A stretch of 64,000 nt of DNA from Streptomyces sp. ICBB 8177 (GTDB taxonomy: Bacteria; Actinomycetota; Actinomycetes; Streptomycetales; Streptomycetaceae): the NCBI RefSeq assembly GCF_003144095.1, contig NZ_NSKH01000018.1, positions 1,346,540 to 1,410,539 on the forward strand, written 5' to 3'. The translations under genes and the position numbers were made by a program. Each line of letters starts with the position of its first letter. Position 1 is the first letter of the stretch. Under the pieces are notes generated by a model. The model searched no databases. It was not told the origin of the DNA and saw only the letters and a program-made list of their open reading frames with translations. Below are positions 1 to 8,484 of this stretch, piece by piece.

Positions 1-1
1 G

Positions 2-319
2 GAGCCCGCGGGCACCACCGCGCTGTTCCTGGCCTTCGGCCTGAGCGTCATGATCGGCTACTACCTGTCGTTCACCGCCCGCCGGGCGGACAACGGCGCG
101 CAGGACCGGGACGACGCCGACGTCGCCGACGACGCGGGCGAGCTGGGCTTCTTCAGCCCGCACAGCTGGCAGCCGCTGTTGCTGGCCTCCGGTGGCGCGC
201 TGGCCTTCCTCGGCATCATCTTCGGCTGGTGGCTGCTGTACTTCGCCAGCCCGGTGATCCTGGTGGCCGTCTTCGGCTGGGTCTTCGAGTACTACCGGGG
301 CGCCGACCAGCGCTACTGA
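2..319 (+). CDS. ctaF: Cytochrome c oxidase subunit 4 (CtaF), 5' end outside the window
   Basis: The visible 105 codons are the C-terminal part of the small actinobacterial aa3 oxidase subunit IV. The first residues (EPAGTTALFLAFGLSVMIGY) form a membrane segment. A short acidic stretch rich in Asp (DRDDADVADDAG) follows, then a second hydrophobic region (LLLASGGALAFLGIIFGWWL and the VILVAVFGWVFEYY end). The ending EYYRG is typical of the family. CtaF is a membrane accessory subunit of the cytochrome c oxidase that forms a supercomplex with the bcc complex. The location fits, since ctaE and qcrCAB follow within 3 kb. The start codon lies upstream of base 1. A strong hairpin follows the stop. 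Confidence 0.85.
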   Translation, partial: EPAGTTALFLAFGLSVMIGYYLSFTARRADNGAQDRDDADVADDAGELGFFSPHSWQPLLLASGGALAFLGIIFGWWLLYFASPVILVAVFGWVFEYYRGADQRY

Positions 320-335
320 CCCGGGCACACGTTCC

Positions 336-382
336 AGGGGCCGGGGCCCGGGCACCGCGCAGGTGTCCGGGCCCCGGCCCCT
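336..382 (+). terminator. Strong hairpin after ctaF
   Basis: A 20-base stem (336-355 with 363-382) pairs completely apart from one G-U, around the 7-base loop CGCGCAG. It begins 16 bases after the ctaF stop. There is no U-tract, as is usual for Streptomyces terminators. It probably separates ctaF from the downstream L,D-transpeptidase gene. Confidence 0.75.
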
Positions 383-521
383 CGGCGTTCCCGCGCGGCA
401 CCGGCAGGCGTTCCCGCGCGGCACCCGGACGGACGGTCCGGCGAGGGCCGCTTATACCCGGCGGCCCCCATTTGCCGGAACGCAACGCGCCGAGCGGCGC
501 GACTTTTCATACGTTGTGACC

Positions 522-1784
522 ATGAGTCAGACATCTCCTCGCCGAACGGCGATATCCCGCCTCCCGTACCTCGCGCTGCTCGCGCCCCTGGCGGTCGCGC
601 TCGCCGCCTGCGAGGGCTCGGGGAACCCGCTGGCCGCCGCGCCCTACGACGCCGCCAAGCAGGTCGCGTTCAGCGACACCGACGGCAGCAAGCAGGTGGA
701 CCCCAACAAGCCGCTGGAGGTGACCTCCAAGGGCGGCAGCCGGATCACCGACGTGACCGCCACGGACGGCACAGGACGCGTCGTACGGGGCGAACTCGAC
801 GCCAAAGGCACCAAGTGGCGCAGCACCGCCCCGCTGGCCGCAGGCGTCCACTACACGGTCCGGGTGAGCACCGAGAACGGGGACGGCGCGCCGGGGCTTC
901 AGACCATCGGCTTCGACACCAAGCCCGCCAACAACCTCCTCGACGTCACCTTCGGCCCCGACTCCGGGACCTACGGCGTCGGCGAGCCGGTCACCGCGGC
1001 GCTCAGCAAGCCGGTGACCGACCCGGCCGCCCGCGCCGTCGTGGAGCGCTCGCTGCACGTCACCTCCACGCCCGCGGTCACCGGCTCCTGGTACTGGGTG
1101 GACAGCCGCACCCTGCACTACCGTCCCAAGGAGTACTGGCCCGCGCACGCCACCGTCAGCGTCACCAGCGGCCTGAACGGGGTGCAGGTCAGCAAGGGGC
1201 TGTACGGCGGCCCCGCCAAGTCGGTGACGATGGACATCGGCGACAAGGTCTTCGCCCTCACCGACGCCTCCTCCCACCAGCTGACGCTGTACCGCAACGG
1301 CGAGGCGGTGCGCACGGTCCCGGTGACCACCGGCAAGCCCGGGTACGCCACCCGCAACGGCATCAAGGTGGTGCTGGAGAAGCAGTCCTTCGTGCAGATG
1401 AAGTCCAGCACGGTGGGCATCGCCGACTTCTACGACCTGCCGGTCTACTGGGCCACCCGGGTGACGTGGAGCGGCGAGTACGTGCACGCGGCGCCCTGGT
1501 CGGTGGGGTCGCAGGGGGTGGCCAACACCAGCCACGGCTGCACGGGCATGAGCACCGAGAACGCGCACTGGTTCTTCGACCAGGTCGAGCCCGGTGACGT
1601 CGTCGAGGTCGTCAACAGCGAGGGCCACGACATGGAGCCGTTCGGCAACGGCTTCGGCGACTGGAACGTGCCGTGGGACAAGTGGCTCCAGGGCAGCGCG
1701 CTGGGCACCAAGGCCACCTCCGCCAGCCAGGCGGACGACACCACGCACCGCGGCGACCCGGCCCGCCTGGCGCCCCGCGTCTGA
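522..1784 (+). CDS. Ig-like-domain L,D-transpeptidase lipoprotein
   Basis: About 420 residues. It would cross-link peptidoglycan through 3-3 (meso-DAP to meso-DAP) bridges outside the membrane. The N-terminus MSQTSPRRTAISRLPYLALL is a signal peptide ending in the lipobox LAAC, so a lipoprotein is expected. Next come two beta-rich Ig-like segments (about residues 60-270). The YkuD catalytic domain then shows YVHAAPW followed by SHGCTGMS, the His...S-H-G-C motif with the nucleophilic Cys. The order matches LdtMt2-type enzymes. I chose ATG 522 because it directly begins the signal peptide. GTG 516 is two codons upstream in frame and is an alternative. The frame stays open further upstream but there it is low-complexity shadow sequence. 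Confidence 0.88.
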   Translation: MSQTSPRRTAISRLPYLALLAPLAVALAACEGSGNPLAAAPYDAAKQVAFSDTDGSKQVDPNKPLEVTSKGGSRITDVTATDGTGRVVRGELDAKGTKWRSTAPLAAGVHYTVRVSTENGDGAPGLQTIGFDTKPANNLLDVTFGPDSGTYGVGEPVTAALSKPVTDPAARAVVERSLHVTSTPAVTGSWYWVDSRTLHYRPKEYWPAHATVSVTSGLNGVQVSKGLYGGPAKSVTMDIGDKVFALTDASSHQLTLYRNGEAVRTVPVTTGKPGYATRNGIKVVLEKQSFVQMKSSTVGIADFYDLPVYWATRVTWSGEYVHAAPWSVGSQGVANTSHGCTGMSTENAHWFFDQVEPGDVVEVVNSEGHDMEPFGNGFGDWNVPWDKWLQGSALGTKATSASQADDTTHRGDPARLAPRV

Positions 1785-1863
1785 CCCGCCGGGACGAGGG
1801 ACGTCCCGGGGTGCGCCGTACGCGCCCCGGGACGCCGCCGCGCCGTCGTCCCGCGCTTCGTCG

Positions 1864-2271
1864 CTACGAGCCGGAGTTGACCGGCCTGCGCTCGCGCAGC
1901 AGGCCCGCCAGGGCCTCGGCCAGGGCCATCGGGTCCACCGGATGGGTGACGGTCGCGTCCGCCCGGCTCCAGGTGGCCAGCCACGCGTCCTGCGGGCGAC
2001 CGATCAGCACCAGCACCGGCGGGCAGTGGAAGATCTCGTCCTTCAGCTGCCTGCACACGCCCATGCCGCCGGCCGGGACCGCCTCGCCGTCCAGCACGCA
2101 CACGTCGATGCCCCCCTTGTCCAGCGCGGACAGGACGGCCGGCAAGGTGGCGCACTCCAGGTACTCCACCCGCGGCACGTCCGGCGCGGGCCTGCGTCCG
2201 GCGGCCAGACGTACCTGCTCGCGGGTGTTCGCGTCGTCGCTGTAGACGAGCACCGTGGCGGTCTGCTGCAT
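1864..2271 (-). CDS. Receiver-like (pseudo-response-regulator) protein
   Basis: 135 residues starting MQQTATVLVYSDDANTREQ. The fold pattern resembles a CheY receiver: beta strand then paired acids (YSDDA), a central strand VCVLDGE with an Asp at the phospho-acceptor position, and a VLVLIGRP strand. The usual Lys-Pro near the end is replaced by THPVD, so classical phosphorelay chemistry is doubtful. There is no DNA-binding output domain. It lies between the L,D-transpeptidase and ctaE on the opposite strand. I recall homologues at this spot in streptomycetes, but the function is unknown. The ATG at 2271 is preferred over the Arg/Ala-rich upstream extension. Confidence 0.7.
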   Translation of the reverse strand: MQQTATVLVYSDDANTREQVRLAAGRRPAPDVPRVEYLECATLPAVLSALDKGGIDVCVLDGEAVPAGGMGVCRQLKDEIFHCPPVLVLIGRPQDAWLATWSRADATVTHPVDPMALAEALAGLLRERRPVNSGS

Positions 2272-2575
2272 GGTGCGGTGCCTCCTCGCTGAGGGTCGCC
2301 GCGCGGCCGGTGACCGCGGCGCGGACACGCGGATGCTACTCCCGCGACGCCACGCCCGAGGAGACCCCGGACGTCCCTTCGATCTTCCGCGCCGCCCGCG
2401 GCGGGCCGCCCCGACATGGCGTCAGCACCGGTCGGCGGCAAGGGCGACGGCACCGCGGCGACCTGGACTTCCCCCCTTCGAGGGACAGCCGCGCTACGCC
2501 ACGCGGGGCCCCCGGAAGCCCTTGACACACCGAACGGCACCCCCCGGAGTGAGCGCGAGATAAGCGACCGACATA
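2272..2575. other. Divergent intergenic region before ctaE
   Basis: About 300 bases between the receiver-like gene (leftward) and ctaE (rightward). It must hold both promoters. An isolated TTGACA at 2522-2527 has no convincing -10 at the right distance. I see no repeat or RNA element. Confidence 0.4.
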
Positions 2576-3196
2576 ATGTCGGTCGTGGCGACAGCAACAG
2601 CAGTAGAAACCGGGCACGCGCACCCGTCGGTCAACCGGCCGAACCTCGTCAGCGTGGGAACCATCATCTGGTTGAGTTCCGAGCTGATGTTCTTCGCGGC
2701 CCTCTTCGCGATGTACTTCACCCTGCGATCGGTGACGGGGACGGCCTTCTGGCACAGCCAGAACCAGCATCTGGACGTGCCGTTCGCCTCGTGCAACACC
2801 ACGATCCTGGTGCTCTCCTCGCTCACCTGCCAGCTCGGCGTCTTCGCCGCCGAGCGCGGTGACGTGAAGCGCCTGCGGATGTGGTTCATGATCACGTTCG
2901 TGATGGGTGCCATCTTCATCGGCGGTCAGATCTACGAGTACACCGACCTGGTGCGGGATGACGGGATCTCCCTGAAGTCCAGCCCCTTCGGTTCGGTGTT
3001 CTACCTGACCACGGGCTTCCACGGACTGCACGTGACGGGCGGTCTGATCGCCTTCCTGCTGGTCCTGGGCAGGACGTACGCGGCCAAGAAGTTCACCCAC
3101 GAACAGGCCACCGCGGCCATCGTCGTGTCCTACTACTGGCACTTCGTCGATGTCGTGTGGATCGGCCTCTTCGCCACGATCTACCTGATCAAGTAA
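2576..3196 (+). CDS. ctaE: Cytochrome c oxidase subunit III
   Basis: 206 residues of a heme-copper oxidase subunit III with five predicted membrane helices. The family-typical strings are [20 protein letters not shown] near the start, the Glu-containing [25 protein letters not shown] and [15 protein letters not shown] near the end. It is part of the terminal aa3 oxidase in the plasma membrane, which accepts electrons from the bcc complex. qcrC follows after 80 bases, so ctaE-qcrCAB probably form one transcript, as in other actinobacteria. The ATG at 2576 gives the usual length. Confidence 0.95.
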   Translation: MSVVATATAVETGHAHPSVNRPNLVSVGTIIWLSSELMFFAALFAMYFTLRSVTGTAFWHSQNQHLDVPFASCNTTILVLSSLTCQLGVFAAERGDVKRLRMWFMITFVMGAIFIGGQIYEYTDLVRDDGISLKSSPFGSVFYLTTGFHGLHVTGGLIAFLLVLGRTYAAKKFTHEQATAAIVVSYYWHFVDVVWIGLFATIYLIK

Positions 3197-3276
3197 CCCG
3201 GTTAGCACCGGACACCGGTTCCGCACCGGAACCACACCAAGCATCGACGCAGAAGATCCTGACACCGGGGTAATCC

Positions 3277-4083
3277 GTGAAAAAGCTCTCCGTACGACGG
3301 CGCCACCCGCTGGCGGCACTCGTCGTCCTACTCTTCGCGCTCGCGGCCACCGGGGGGCTGTACGCCGCGTTCGCGCCGGCTGAGAAGGCGCAGGCCGACT
3401 CATCCCAGTCCCTCGCCATCGAGGAGGGCAAGAAGCTCTACTCCGTGGGCTGCGCCACCTGCCACGGCACCTCCGGGGCGGGCACCAAGACCGGCCCCAG
3501 CCTCGTCGGCGTCGGCTCCGCGGCGGTGGACTTCCAGGTCGGCACGGGCCGGATGCCGGCCCAGCAGCCGGGAGCCCAGATCCCGAGCAAGAAGGTGGCC
3601 TACAGCCAGGCGCAGATCGACCAGCTCGCCGCCTACATCGCCTCGCTCGGCCCCGGTCCCAGCGTGCCGACCAAGGCGCAGTACAGCCCGGACGGGGCGG
3701 ACATCGCCAACGGCGGTCAGCTCTTCCGCACCAACTGCTCGCAGTGCCACAACGCGTCCGGCAAGGGCGGTGCGCTGTCCAACGGCAAGTACGCCCCCAC
3801 GCTTCAGGGCGTCACCCCCAAGCACATCTACGAGGCCATGCTGACCGGCCCGCAGAACATGCCGAACTTCCCCGACACGACCATGCCGGAGAAGGACAAG
3901 AAGGACATCATCGCCTACCTGGGCGAGGTGGACAGCGGTAAGACGCCGAGCGAGGGCGGTCTCGAACTCGGTGGCCTCGGCCCGGTGAGCGAGGGCCTGT
4001 TCGGCTGGATCTTCGGTCTCGGCACCCTGATCGCCGTCGCCGTCTGGGTCGCCGCTCACACCACGAAGGCCAGGAAGTCATGA
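3277..4083 (+). CDS. qcrC: Cytochrome bcc complex diheme cytochrome c subunit
   Basis: 268 residues starting with GTG. An N-terminal anchor (RHPLAALVVLLFALAATGGLY) leads into two cytochrome c domains with heme motifs CATCH (about residue 60) and CSQCH (about residue 153). A C-terminal membrane helix (LFGWIFGLGTLIAVAVWVAA) follows. Actinobacteria lack a soluble cytochrome c, and this diheme subunit passes electrons directly from the bcc complex to the aa3 oxidase. Its stop overlaps the qcrA start by the ATGA junction, so translation is likely coupled. Confidence 0.96.
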   Translation: MKKLSVRRRHPLAALVVLLFALAATGGLYAAFAPAEKAQADSSQSLAIEEGKKLYSVGCATCHGTSGAGTKTGPSLVGVGSAAVDFQVGTGRMPAQQPGAQIPSKKVAYSQAQIDQLAAYIASLGPGPSVPTKAQYSPDGADIANGGQLFRTNCSQCHNASGKGGALSNGKYAPTLQGVTPKHIYEAMLTGPQNMPNFPDTTMPEKDKKDIIAYLGEVDSGKTPSEGGLELGGLGPVSEGLFGWIFGLGTLIAVAVWVAAHTTKARKS

Positions 4084-5150
4084 GTAGCCACCCTGGATCC
4101 CACGAGGACATGTCAGAAGAGAACCTGCCGAGTGAGCGGTCGGACGCTCACGACGGCGCGGTGGCCGTAGCCGAGGACCCGTTCGCCGATCCCGGCCTGC
4201 CGCCCCACAAGCCCCGCCGTCAGGACATCGACGAGCGTGCCGCGCGGCGTTCCGAGCGTGCCGTCGCGTTCATGTTCACGCTGTCCATGGTGGCCACGCT
4301 CGGCTTCATCGCTGCGTACTCGCTGATCCCGCCGAGCAAGATCGTCTACATCTTCCCGTTCGGTCACGTCAGCGCGCTGAACTTCTCGCTGGGCTGGTCG
4401 CTCGGCGTGGCGCTGTTCTGCATCGGCGCGGGCGCGGTCCACTGGGCCCGCACCCTGATGTCGGACGTCGAGATGCCGCAGGAGCGGCACCCGATCGAGG
4501 CGGAGCCCGAGGTCAAGCAGAAGGTGCTGGCCGACTTCCGGCAGGGCGCCGCGGAGAGCCAGTTCGGCCGCCGCAAGCTGATCCGCAACACCATGTTCGG
4601 CGCGCTGGCCATGGTGCCGCTCTCCGGCGTCGTGCTGCTGCGCGACCTGGGCCCGATGCCGGGCACCTCGCTGCGGCACACCGCCTGGCGCAAGGGCATG
4701 CAGCTGATCAACATGAACACGAACCTGCCGCTGCGTCCCGAGGACGTCGGCGTCGGTTCGCTCACCTTCGCCCAGCCCCCTGGCCTGAACGAGAACTCCG
4801 ACGACTACGACGACGTCATCGCCAAGGCGGCGCTGATGATCGTCCGTCTGAAGCCGGAGGACATCAAGGACAAGCGGGAGGCGGACTGGGGCCACGAGGG
4901 CATCGTGGCGTTCTCCAAGATCTGCACCCACGTCGGCTGCCCGATCAGCCTGTACGAGCAGCAGACGCACCACGTGCTGTGCCCGTGCCACCAGTCGACG
5001 TTCGACCTTTCCGACGGCGGCCGGGTCATCTTCGGTCCGGCCGGTCACGCTCTGCCGCAGCTGCGGATCAGCGTGAACGACAAGGGCTACCTCGAAGCAC
5101 TCGGTGACTTCACCGAGCCGGTCGGCCCGAGCTTCTGGGAGCGCGGATGA
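4080..5150 (+). CDS. qcrA: Rieske iron-sulfur subunit of the bcc complex
   Basis: 356 residues. A hydrophilic N-terminus and membrane helices (VAFMFTLSMVATLGFIAAY; LNFSLGWSLGVALFCIGAG; FGALAMVPLSGVVLL) precede the Rieske domain. The [2Fe-2S] ligands are clear in CTHVGC and CPCHQS (about residues 277-300). Actinobacterial QcrA has three helices rather than one, and this protein fits. It accepts electrons from menaquinol within the bcc complex. It overlaps both neighbours by 4 bases (ATGA), within qcrC-qcrA-qcrB. Confidence 0.96.
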   Translation: MSSHPGSHEDMSEENLPSERSDAHDGAVAVAEDPFADPGLPPHKPRRQDIDERAARRSERAVAFMFTLSMVATLGFIAAYSLIPPSKIVYIFPFGHVSALNFSLGWSLGVALFCIGAGAVHWARTLMSDVEMPQERHPIEAEPEVKQKVLADFRQGAAESQFGRRKLIRNTMFGALAMVPLSGVVLLRDLGPMPGTSLRHTAWRKGMQLINMNTNLPLRPEDVGVGSLTFAQPPGLNENSDDYDDVIAKAALMIVRLKPEDIKDKREADWGHEGIVAFSKICTHVGCPISLYEQQTHHVLCPCHQSTFDLSDGGRVIFGPAGHALPQLRISVNDKGYLEALGDFTEPVGPSFWERG

Positions 5151-6793
5151 GCACCACGAACCACGCCACCGACGACGCGAGCGCACCCCGGGGCAAGGCC
5201 CCGGCGGGCGAGCGGCTGGCGGACTGGGCCGACGGCAGGCTGGGCGTCTACAGCCTGGCCAAGGCCAACATGCGCAAGATCTTCCCGGACCACTGGTCCT
5301 TCATGCTGGGTGAGATCTGCCTGTACAGCTTCATGATCATCATCATGACGGGTGTCTACCTGACGCTGTTCTTCCACCCGAGCATGAACGAGGTGACCTA
5401 CAGCGGCCCGTACGTGCCGCTGCAGGGCATCCGGATGTCCGAAGCGTTCAACTCGACCATGAACATCAGCTTCGAGGTGCGCGGCGGTCTGCTGATCCGC
5501 CAGATCCACCACTGGTCGGCGGTCGTCTTCATCGCGGGCATGTTCGTCCACATGATGCGGGTGTTCTTCACCGGCGCGTTCCGCAAGCCGCGTGAGGTCA
5601 ACTGGGTCTTCGGCTTCCTGCTGTTCGTCCTGGGCATGTTCACCGGCTTCACCGGTTACTCGCTCCCGGACGACCTGCTGTCCGGCACCGGTGTCCGCTT
5701 CATGGAAGGCGCGATCCTGTCGGTGCCGATCGTCGGTACCTACCTGTCGTTCTTCCTGTTCGGCGGCCAGTTCCCGGGGCACGACTTCGTGGCCCGCTTC
5801 TACACCATCCACATCCTGCTGCTGCCGGGCATCATGGCCGGTCTGCTGGTGGCCCACCTGATCCTGGTCTTCTACCACAAGCACACCCAGTTCCCCGGCC
5901 CCGGCCGGACCGAGAAGAACGTCGTCGGCATGCCGCTCATGCCGGTGTACATGGCGAAGGCCGGCGGCTTCTTCTTCCTGGTGTTCGGTGTCATCGCGGC
6001 GGTCGCCGCGGTCGCCTCGATCAACCCGATCTGGGAGTTCGGCCCGTACCGTCCGGACCAGGTGTCCACCGGTGCGCAGCCCGACTGGTACATGGGCATG
6101 GCCGAGGGCCTGATCCGCGCGATGCCGGGCTGGGAGATCAACTTCTGGGGCCACACGCTCCAGTTGGGCGTCTTCATCCCGCTGGTGCTGTTCGGCGTGG
6201 TCCTGGCCGTCATGGCGCTGTGGCCGTTCATCGAGTCCTGGGTCACCGGTGACAAGAGCGAGCACCACCTCGCCGACCGTCCGCGCAACGCCCCGACGCG
6301 CACCGCGTTCGGCGCCGCGTGGGTGGCCTGGTACATGGTGCTGCTGCTCGGCGGTGGCAACGACATCGCCGCGACCCACTTCCACCTGTCGATCAACGCG
6401 GTGACCTGGTTCGTCCGCATCGGGTTCTTCGTGATCCCGGTCCTGACCTTCGTGGCCACCAAGCGGATCTGCATGGGTCTGCAGCGCCGCGACAGGGACA
6501 AGGTGCTGCACGGCCGGGAGACCGGTGTCATCAAGCGCCTGCCGCACGGCGAGTTCATCGAGGTGCACGCGCCGCTGGACCAGGGCCAGATGTACACCCT
6601 CACCCAGCACGTCCAGCACCAGCCGCTCGAACTCGGCGAAGAGGTCGACGAGAACGGCGTGCGCCGCAAGACCGGCCCGGTCACCAAGCTGCGGGCCAAG
6701 CTCTCCCAGGGCATGTACGGCGAGGGAAGCCAGATCCCGAAGCCGACCGCGGAGGAGCACGCGGAGGTCACCAGCGGCCACGGCCACCACTGA
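5147..6793 (+). CDS. qcrB: Cytochrome b subunit of the bcc complex
   Basis: 548 residues, the actinobacterial long form of cytochrome b. It contains the heme-b histidines in RQIHHWSAVVFIAGMFVHMM and in the IHILLLPGIMAGLLVAHL segment. The Qp-site PEWY region appears as QPDWYMGMAEG, a common actinobacterial variant. The C-terminal extension (residues about 420-548) is typical of QcrB that docks the oxidase. It oxidises menaquinol and pumps charge across the membrane. It is the last gene of the operon, followed by two tandem terminator hairpins. Confidence 0.96.
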   Translation: MSTTNHATDDASAPRGKAPAGERLADWADGRLGVYSLAKANMRKIFPDHWSFMLGEICLYSFMIIIMTGVYLTLFFHPSMNEVTYSGPYVPLQGIRMSEAFNSTMNISFEVRGGLLIRQIHHWSAVVFIAGMFVHMMRVFFTGAFRKPREVNWVFGFLLFVLGMFTGFTGYSLPDDLLSGTGVRFMEGAILSVPIVGTYLSFFLFGGQFPGHDFVARFYTIHILLLPGIMAGLLVAHLILVFYHKHTQFPGPGRTEKNVVGMPLMPVYMAKAGGFFFLVFGVIAAVAAVASINPIWEFGPYRPDQVSTGAQPDWYMGMAEGLIRAMPGWEINFWGHTLQLGVFIPLVLFGVVLAVMALWPFIESWVTGDKSEHHLADRPRNAPTRTAFGAAWVAWYMVLLLGGGNDIAATHFHLSINAVTWFVRIGFFVIPVLTFVATKRICMGLQRRDRDKVLHGRETGVIKRLPHGEFIEVHAPLDQGQMYTLTQHVQHQPLELGEEVDENGVRRKTGPVTKLRAKLSQGMYGEGSQIPKPTAEEHAEVTSGHGHH

Positions 6794-6804
6794 TCCCCGC
6801 GGCG

Positions 6805-6838
6805 GGCTTCCCGGGGGCACCCCAGCCCCCGGGAAGCC
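6805..6838 (+). terminator. First terminator hairpin after qcrB
   Basis: A perfect 14-base stem (GGCTTCCCGGGGGC, 6805-6818, with 6825-6838) with a 6-base loop, 11 bases after the qcrB stop. Confidence 0.8.
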
Positions 6839-6851
6839 GCCCGACGCGTCA

Positions 6852-6896
6852 CCGAAGGCCCCGTACGGACCGCCACAGTCCGGACGGGGCCTTCGG
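6852..6896 (+). terminator. Second terminator hairpin after qcrB
   Basis: Arms 6852-6870 and 6878-6896 pair over about 19 bases with one internal mismatch around the loop CGCCACA. It sits in tandem with the previous hairpin, a double stop for the strongly expressed respiratory operon. Confidence 0.75.
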
Positions 6897-6955
6897 CGTG
6901 CCCGCCGGCTCGATACGCTTGCGACGAGGCATGTCACGTACCCCAGGAGCGGCCC

Positions 6956-8020
6956 ATGAACGCGCGGAACCCAGTCGGAGGCGACGGCGTGGCGACCCGC
7001 GGCTGGCCGCAGATCCTCACCCGGCTGCTGGAGGGCCGGGACCTGACGGGGGACGACACCGCCTGGGCGATGGACCGCGTCATGCGCGGCGAGGCCAGCG
7101 ACCCGCAGATCGCGGGCTTCGCGGTGGCGCTGCGGGCCAAGGGCGAGACCGTGGAGGAACTGGCCGGGATCGTGCGCGCGATGTACGCGCACGCCAACCT
7201 CATCGAAGTGCCCGGCCCAAGCGTGGACATCGTGGGCACCGGCGGCGACATGGCCAGGACGGTGAACATCTCCACCATGTCCGCGATCGTGGTGGCGGGC
7301 ACCGGCGCCCGGGTCGTCAAGCACGGCAACCGCGCCTCGTCCTCCGCGAGCGGCGCGTCCGACGTGCTGGAGAAGCTCGGGGTCAACCTGGAACTGTCGC
7401 CGCGCCGGGTCGCTGAGGTGGCCTCCGAGGCCGGGATCACGTTCTGCTTCGCGGTGAAGTTCCACCCCGCGCTGCGCCACGTGGCGAACGCCCGGGCGCA
7501 GTTGGGCATCCCCACGGTCTTCAACTTCCTCGGTCCGCTCACCAACCCGGCCCGGGTCACCGCGCAGGCCACCGGCGTGGCCAACGCGCGCATGGCGCCG
7601 CTGATGGCGGGCGTGCTGGCCGGACGCGGCTCGTCCGCGTTGGTGTTCCGCGGCGACGACGGCCTGGACGAGCTGACCACCACGGCGACCTCGCAGGTGT
7701 GGTGGGTGCGGGACGGCAAGGTCGAGCAGGTCCCGTTCGACCCGCGGGACATCGGCATCGGCCTGGTCCCGGTGGAGGCGCTGCGCGGTGGCGACGCGGC
7801 GCACAACGCCGAGGTGGCGCGGCGGCTGCTGGCCGGGGAGACCGGGCCGGTGCGCGAGGCGGTGCTGCTCAACTCCGCCGCCGCGCTGGTGGCCCTCGCC
7901 CCCGGTCACGGGACGCTCCAGGAGCAGCTGGCGGCCGGGGTGGCGAAGGCGGCCGAGTCCATCGACTCCGGCGCCGCGCGGGCGGTGCTGGACCGCTGGG
8001 TGGCTGCCAGCAACGCCTGA
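6956..8020 (+). CDS. trpD: Anthranilate phosphoribosyltransferase
   Basis: 354 residues. It transfers the phosphoribosyl group from PRPP to anthranilate, the second step of tryptophan synthesis, in the cytoplasm. The diagnostic motifs are VDIVGTGGD (PRPP binding), [17 protein letters not shown] and [13 protein letters not shown]. An AGGAGC ribosome site sits 7 bases before the ATG at 6956. It stands alone rather than in a trp operon; the trpEG-like gene of this window lies 30 kb away. Streptomycetes often scatter trp genes this way. Confidence 0.95.
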   Translation: MNARNPVGGDGVATRGWPQILTRLLEGRDLTGDDTAWAMDRVMRGEASDPQIAGFAVALRAKGETVEELAGIVRAMYAHANLIEVPGPSVDIVGTGGDMARTVNISTMSAIVVAGTGARVVKHGNRASSSASGASDVLEKLGVNLELSPRRVAEVASEAGITFCFAVKFHPALRHVANARAQLGIPTVFNFLGPLTNPARVTAQATGVANARMAPLMAGVLAGRGSSALVFRGDDGLDELTTTATSQVWWVRDGKVEQVPFDPRDIGIGLVPVEALRGGDAAHNAEVARRLLAGETGPVREAVLLNSAAALVALAPGHGTLQEQLAAGVAKAAESIDSGAARAVLDRWVAASNA

Positions 8021-8055
8021 GACGGACGGTGCGGCAGGGGGCGGCGGTCCCCTGC

Positions 8056-8190
8056 TACACTCACCGGCAGGTCACGAGTGACAGCGCAAAGGCCCCGGCT
8101 CGCTGTCCGGCAACCCTCCGTCCGTGGCGGGGTGCCCCGGGTGATGACCAGGCCGTGAGCAGCGAGGCTCATGGCAAGCGCGGACCCCTC
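8056..8190 (+). promoter_or_regulatory. SAM-IV riboswitch with its -10 box
   Basis: A -10-like TACACT at 8056-8061 is followed at 8070 by the SAM-IV aptamer. P1 pairs GGTCA (8070-8074) with TGACC (8145-8149). The strongly conserved core CCGGCAACCC lies at 8107-8116 and GGGGTGCCCCGGG at 8129-8141. The P5-type hairpin GCCGTGAGC/GCTCATGGC lies at 8152-8175. The tail CAAGCGCGGACCCC follows. This layout is the SAM-IV class known from streptomycetes, upstream of sulfur-metabolism genes. The regulated gene is the class V aminotransferase at 8485. Ligand S-adenosylmethionine is expected to lower expression. Confidence 0.82.
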
Positions 8191-8205
8191 GCGAACCTGG
8201 GGTCC
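8182..8205 (+). promoter_or_regulatory. Hairpin overlapping the 3' end of the SAM-IV aptamer
   Basis: GGACCCC (8182-8188) pairs perfectly with GGGGTCC (8199-8205) across a 10-base loop. It shares the aptamer's conserved GGACCCC tail, so the two structures could be mutually exclusive. That makes it a candidate expression platform. Confidence 0.5.
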
Positions 8206-8279
8206 TGGTTGTCGCGGGAGACTCTCTTGAGCAAGCGAATGCGATAGGGCCGACCGGTCCTTCCCTTTTCCGGCTTTCC

Positions 8280-8310
8280 GGATCGCGGGCCTTTTCCGGC
8301 CCTTCGATCC
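8280..8310 (+). terminator. Leader hairpin between the riboswitch and the aminotransferase
   Basis: GGATCG (8280-8285) pairs with CGATCC (8305-8310), and inside it GGGCC (8287-8291) pairs with GGCCC (8298-8302) around TTTTCC. It may be a conditional terminator of the SAM-IV leader. Confidence 0.45.
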
Positions 8311-8484
8311 GCCGGGTTCCGGTCAACGGCCCGTACGCCCCACGTCCGACGCCCGTCCGGCCTCTCTCCGGTACGCGCCGCCGTGCGTCGTTCCTGCGTA
8401 TTTCACGTCATTCACGCTTTCCGCCCATTCGGCCTCGCCACGGCTCGAAGGCCGAATTCGCCTGCCTCTCCACGGGAGTTCGCC

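Noticed and set aside
5087-7909. 940-codon antisense frame over qcrB and trpD
   Set aside because: His/Arg/Gly-rich composition is the mirror of high-GC coding DNA; no domain is visible and both sense genes are certain.
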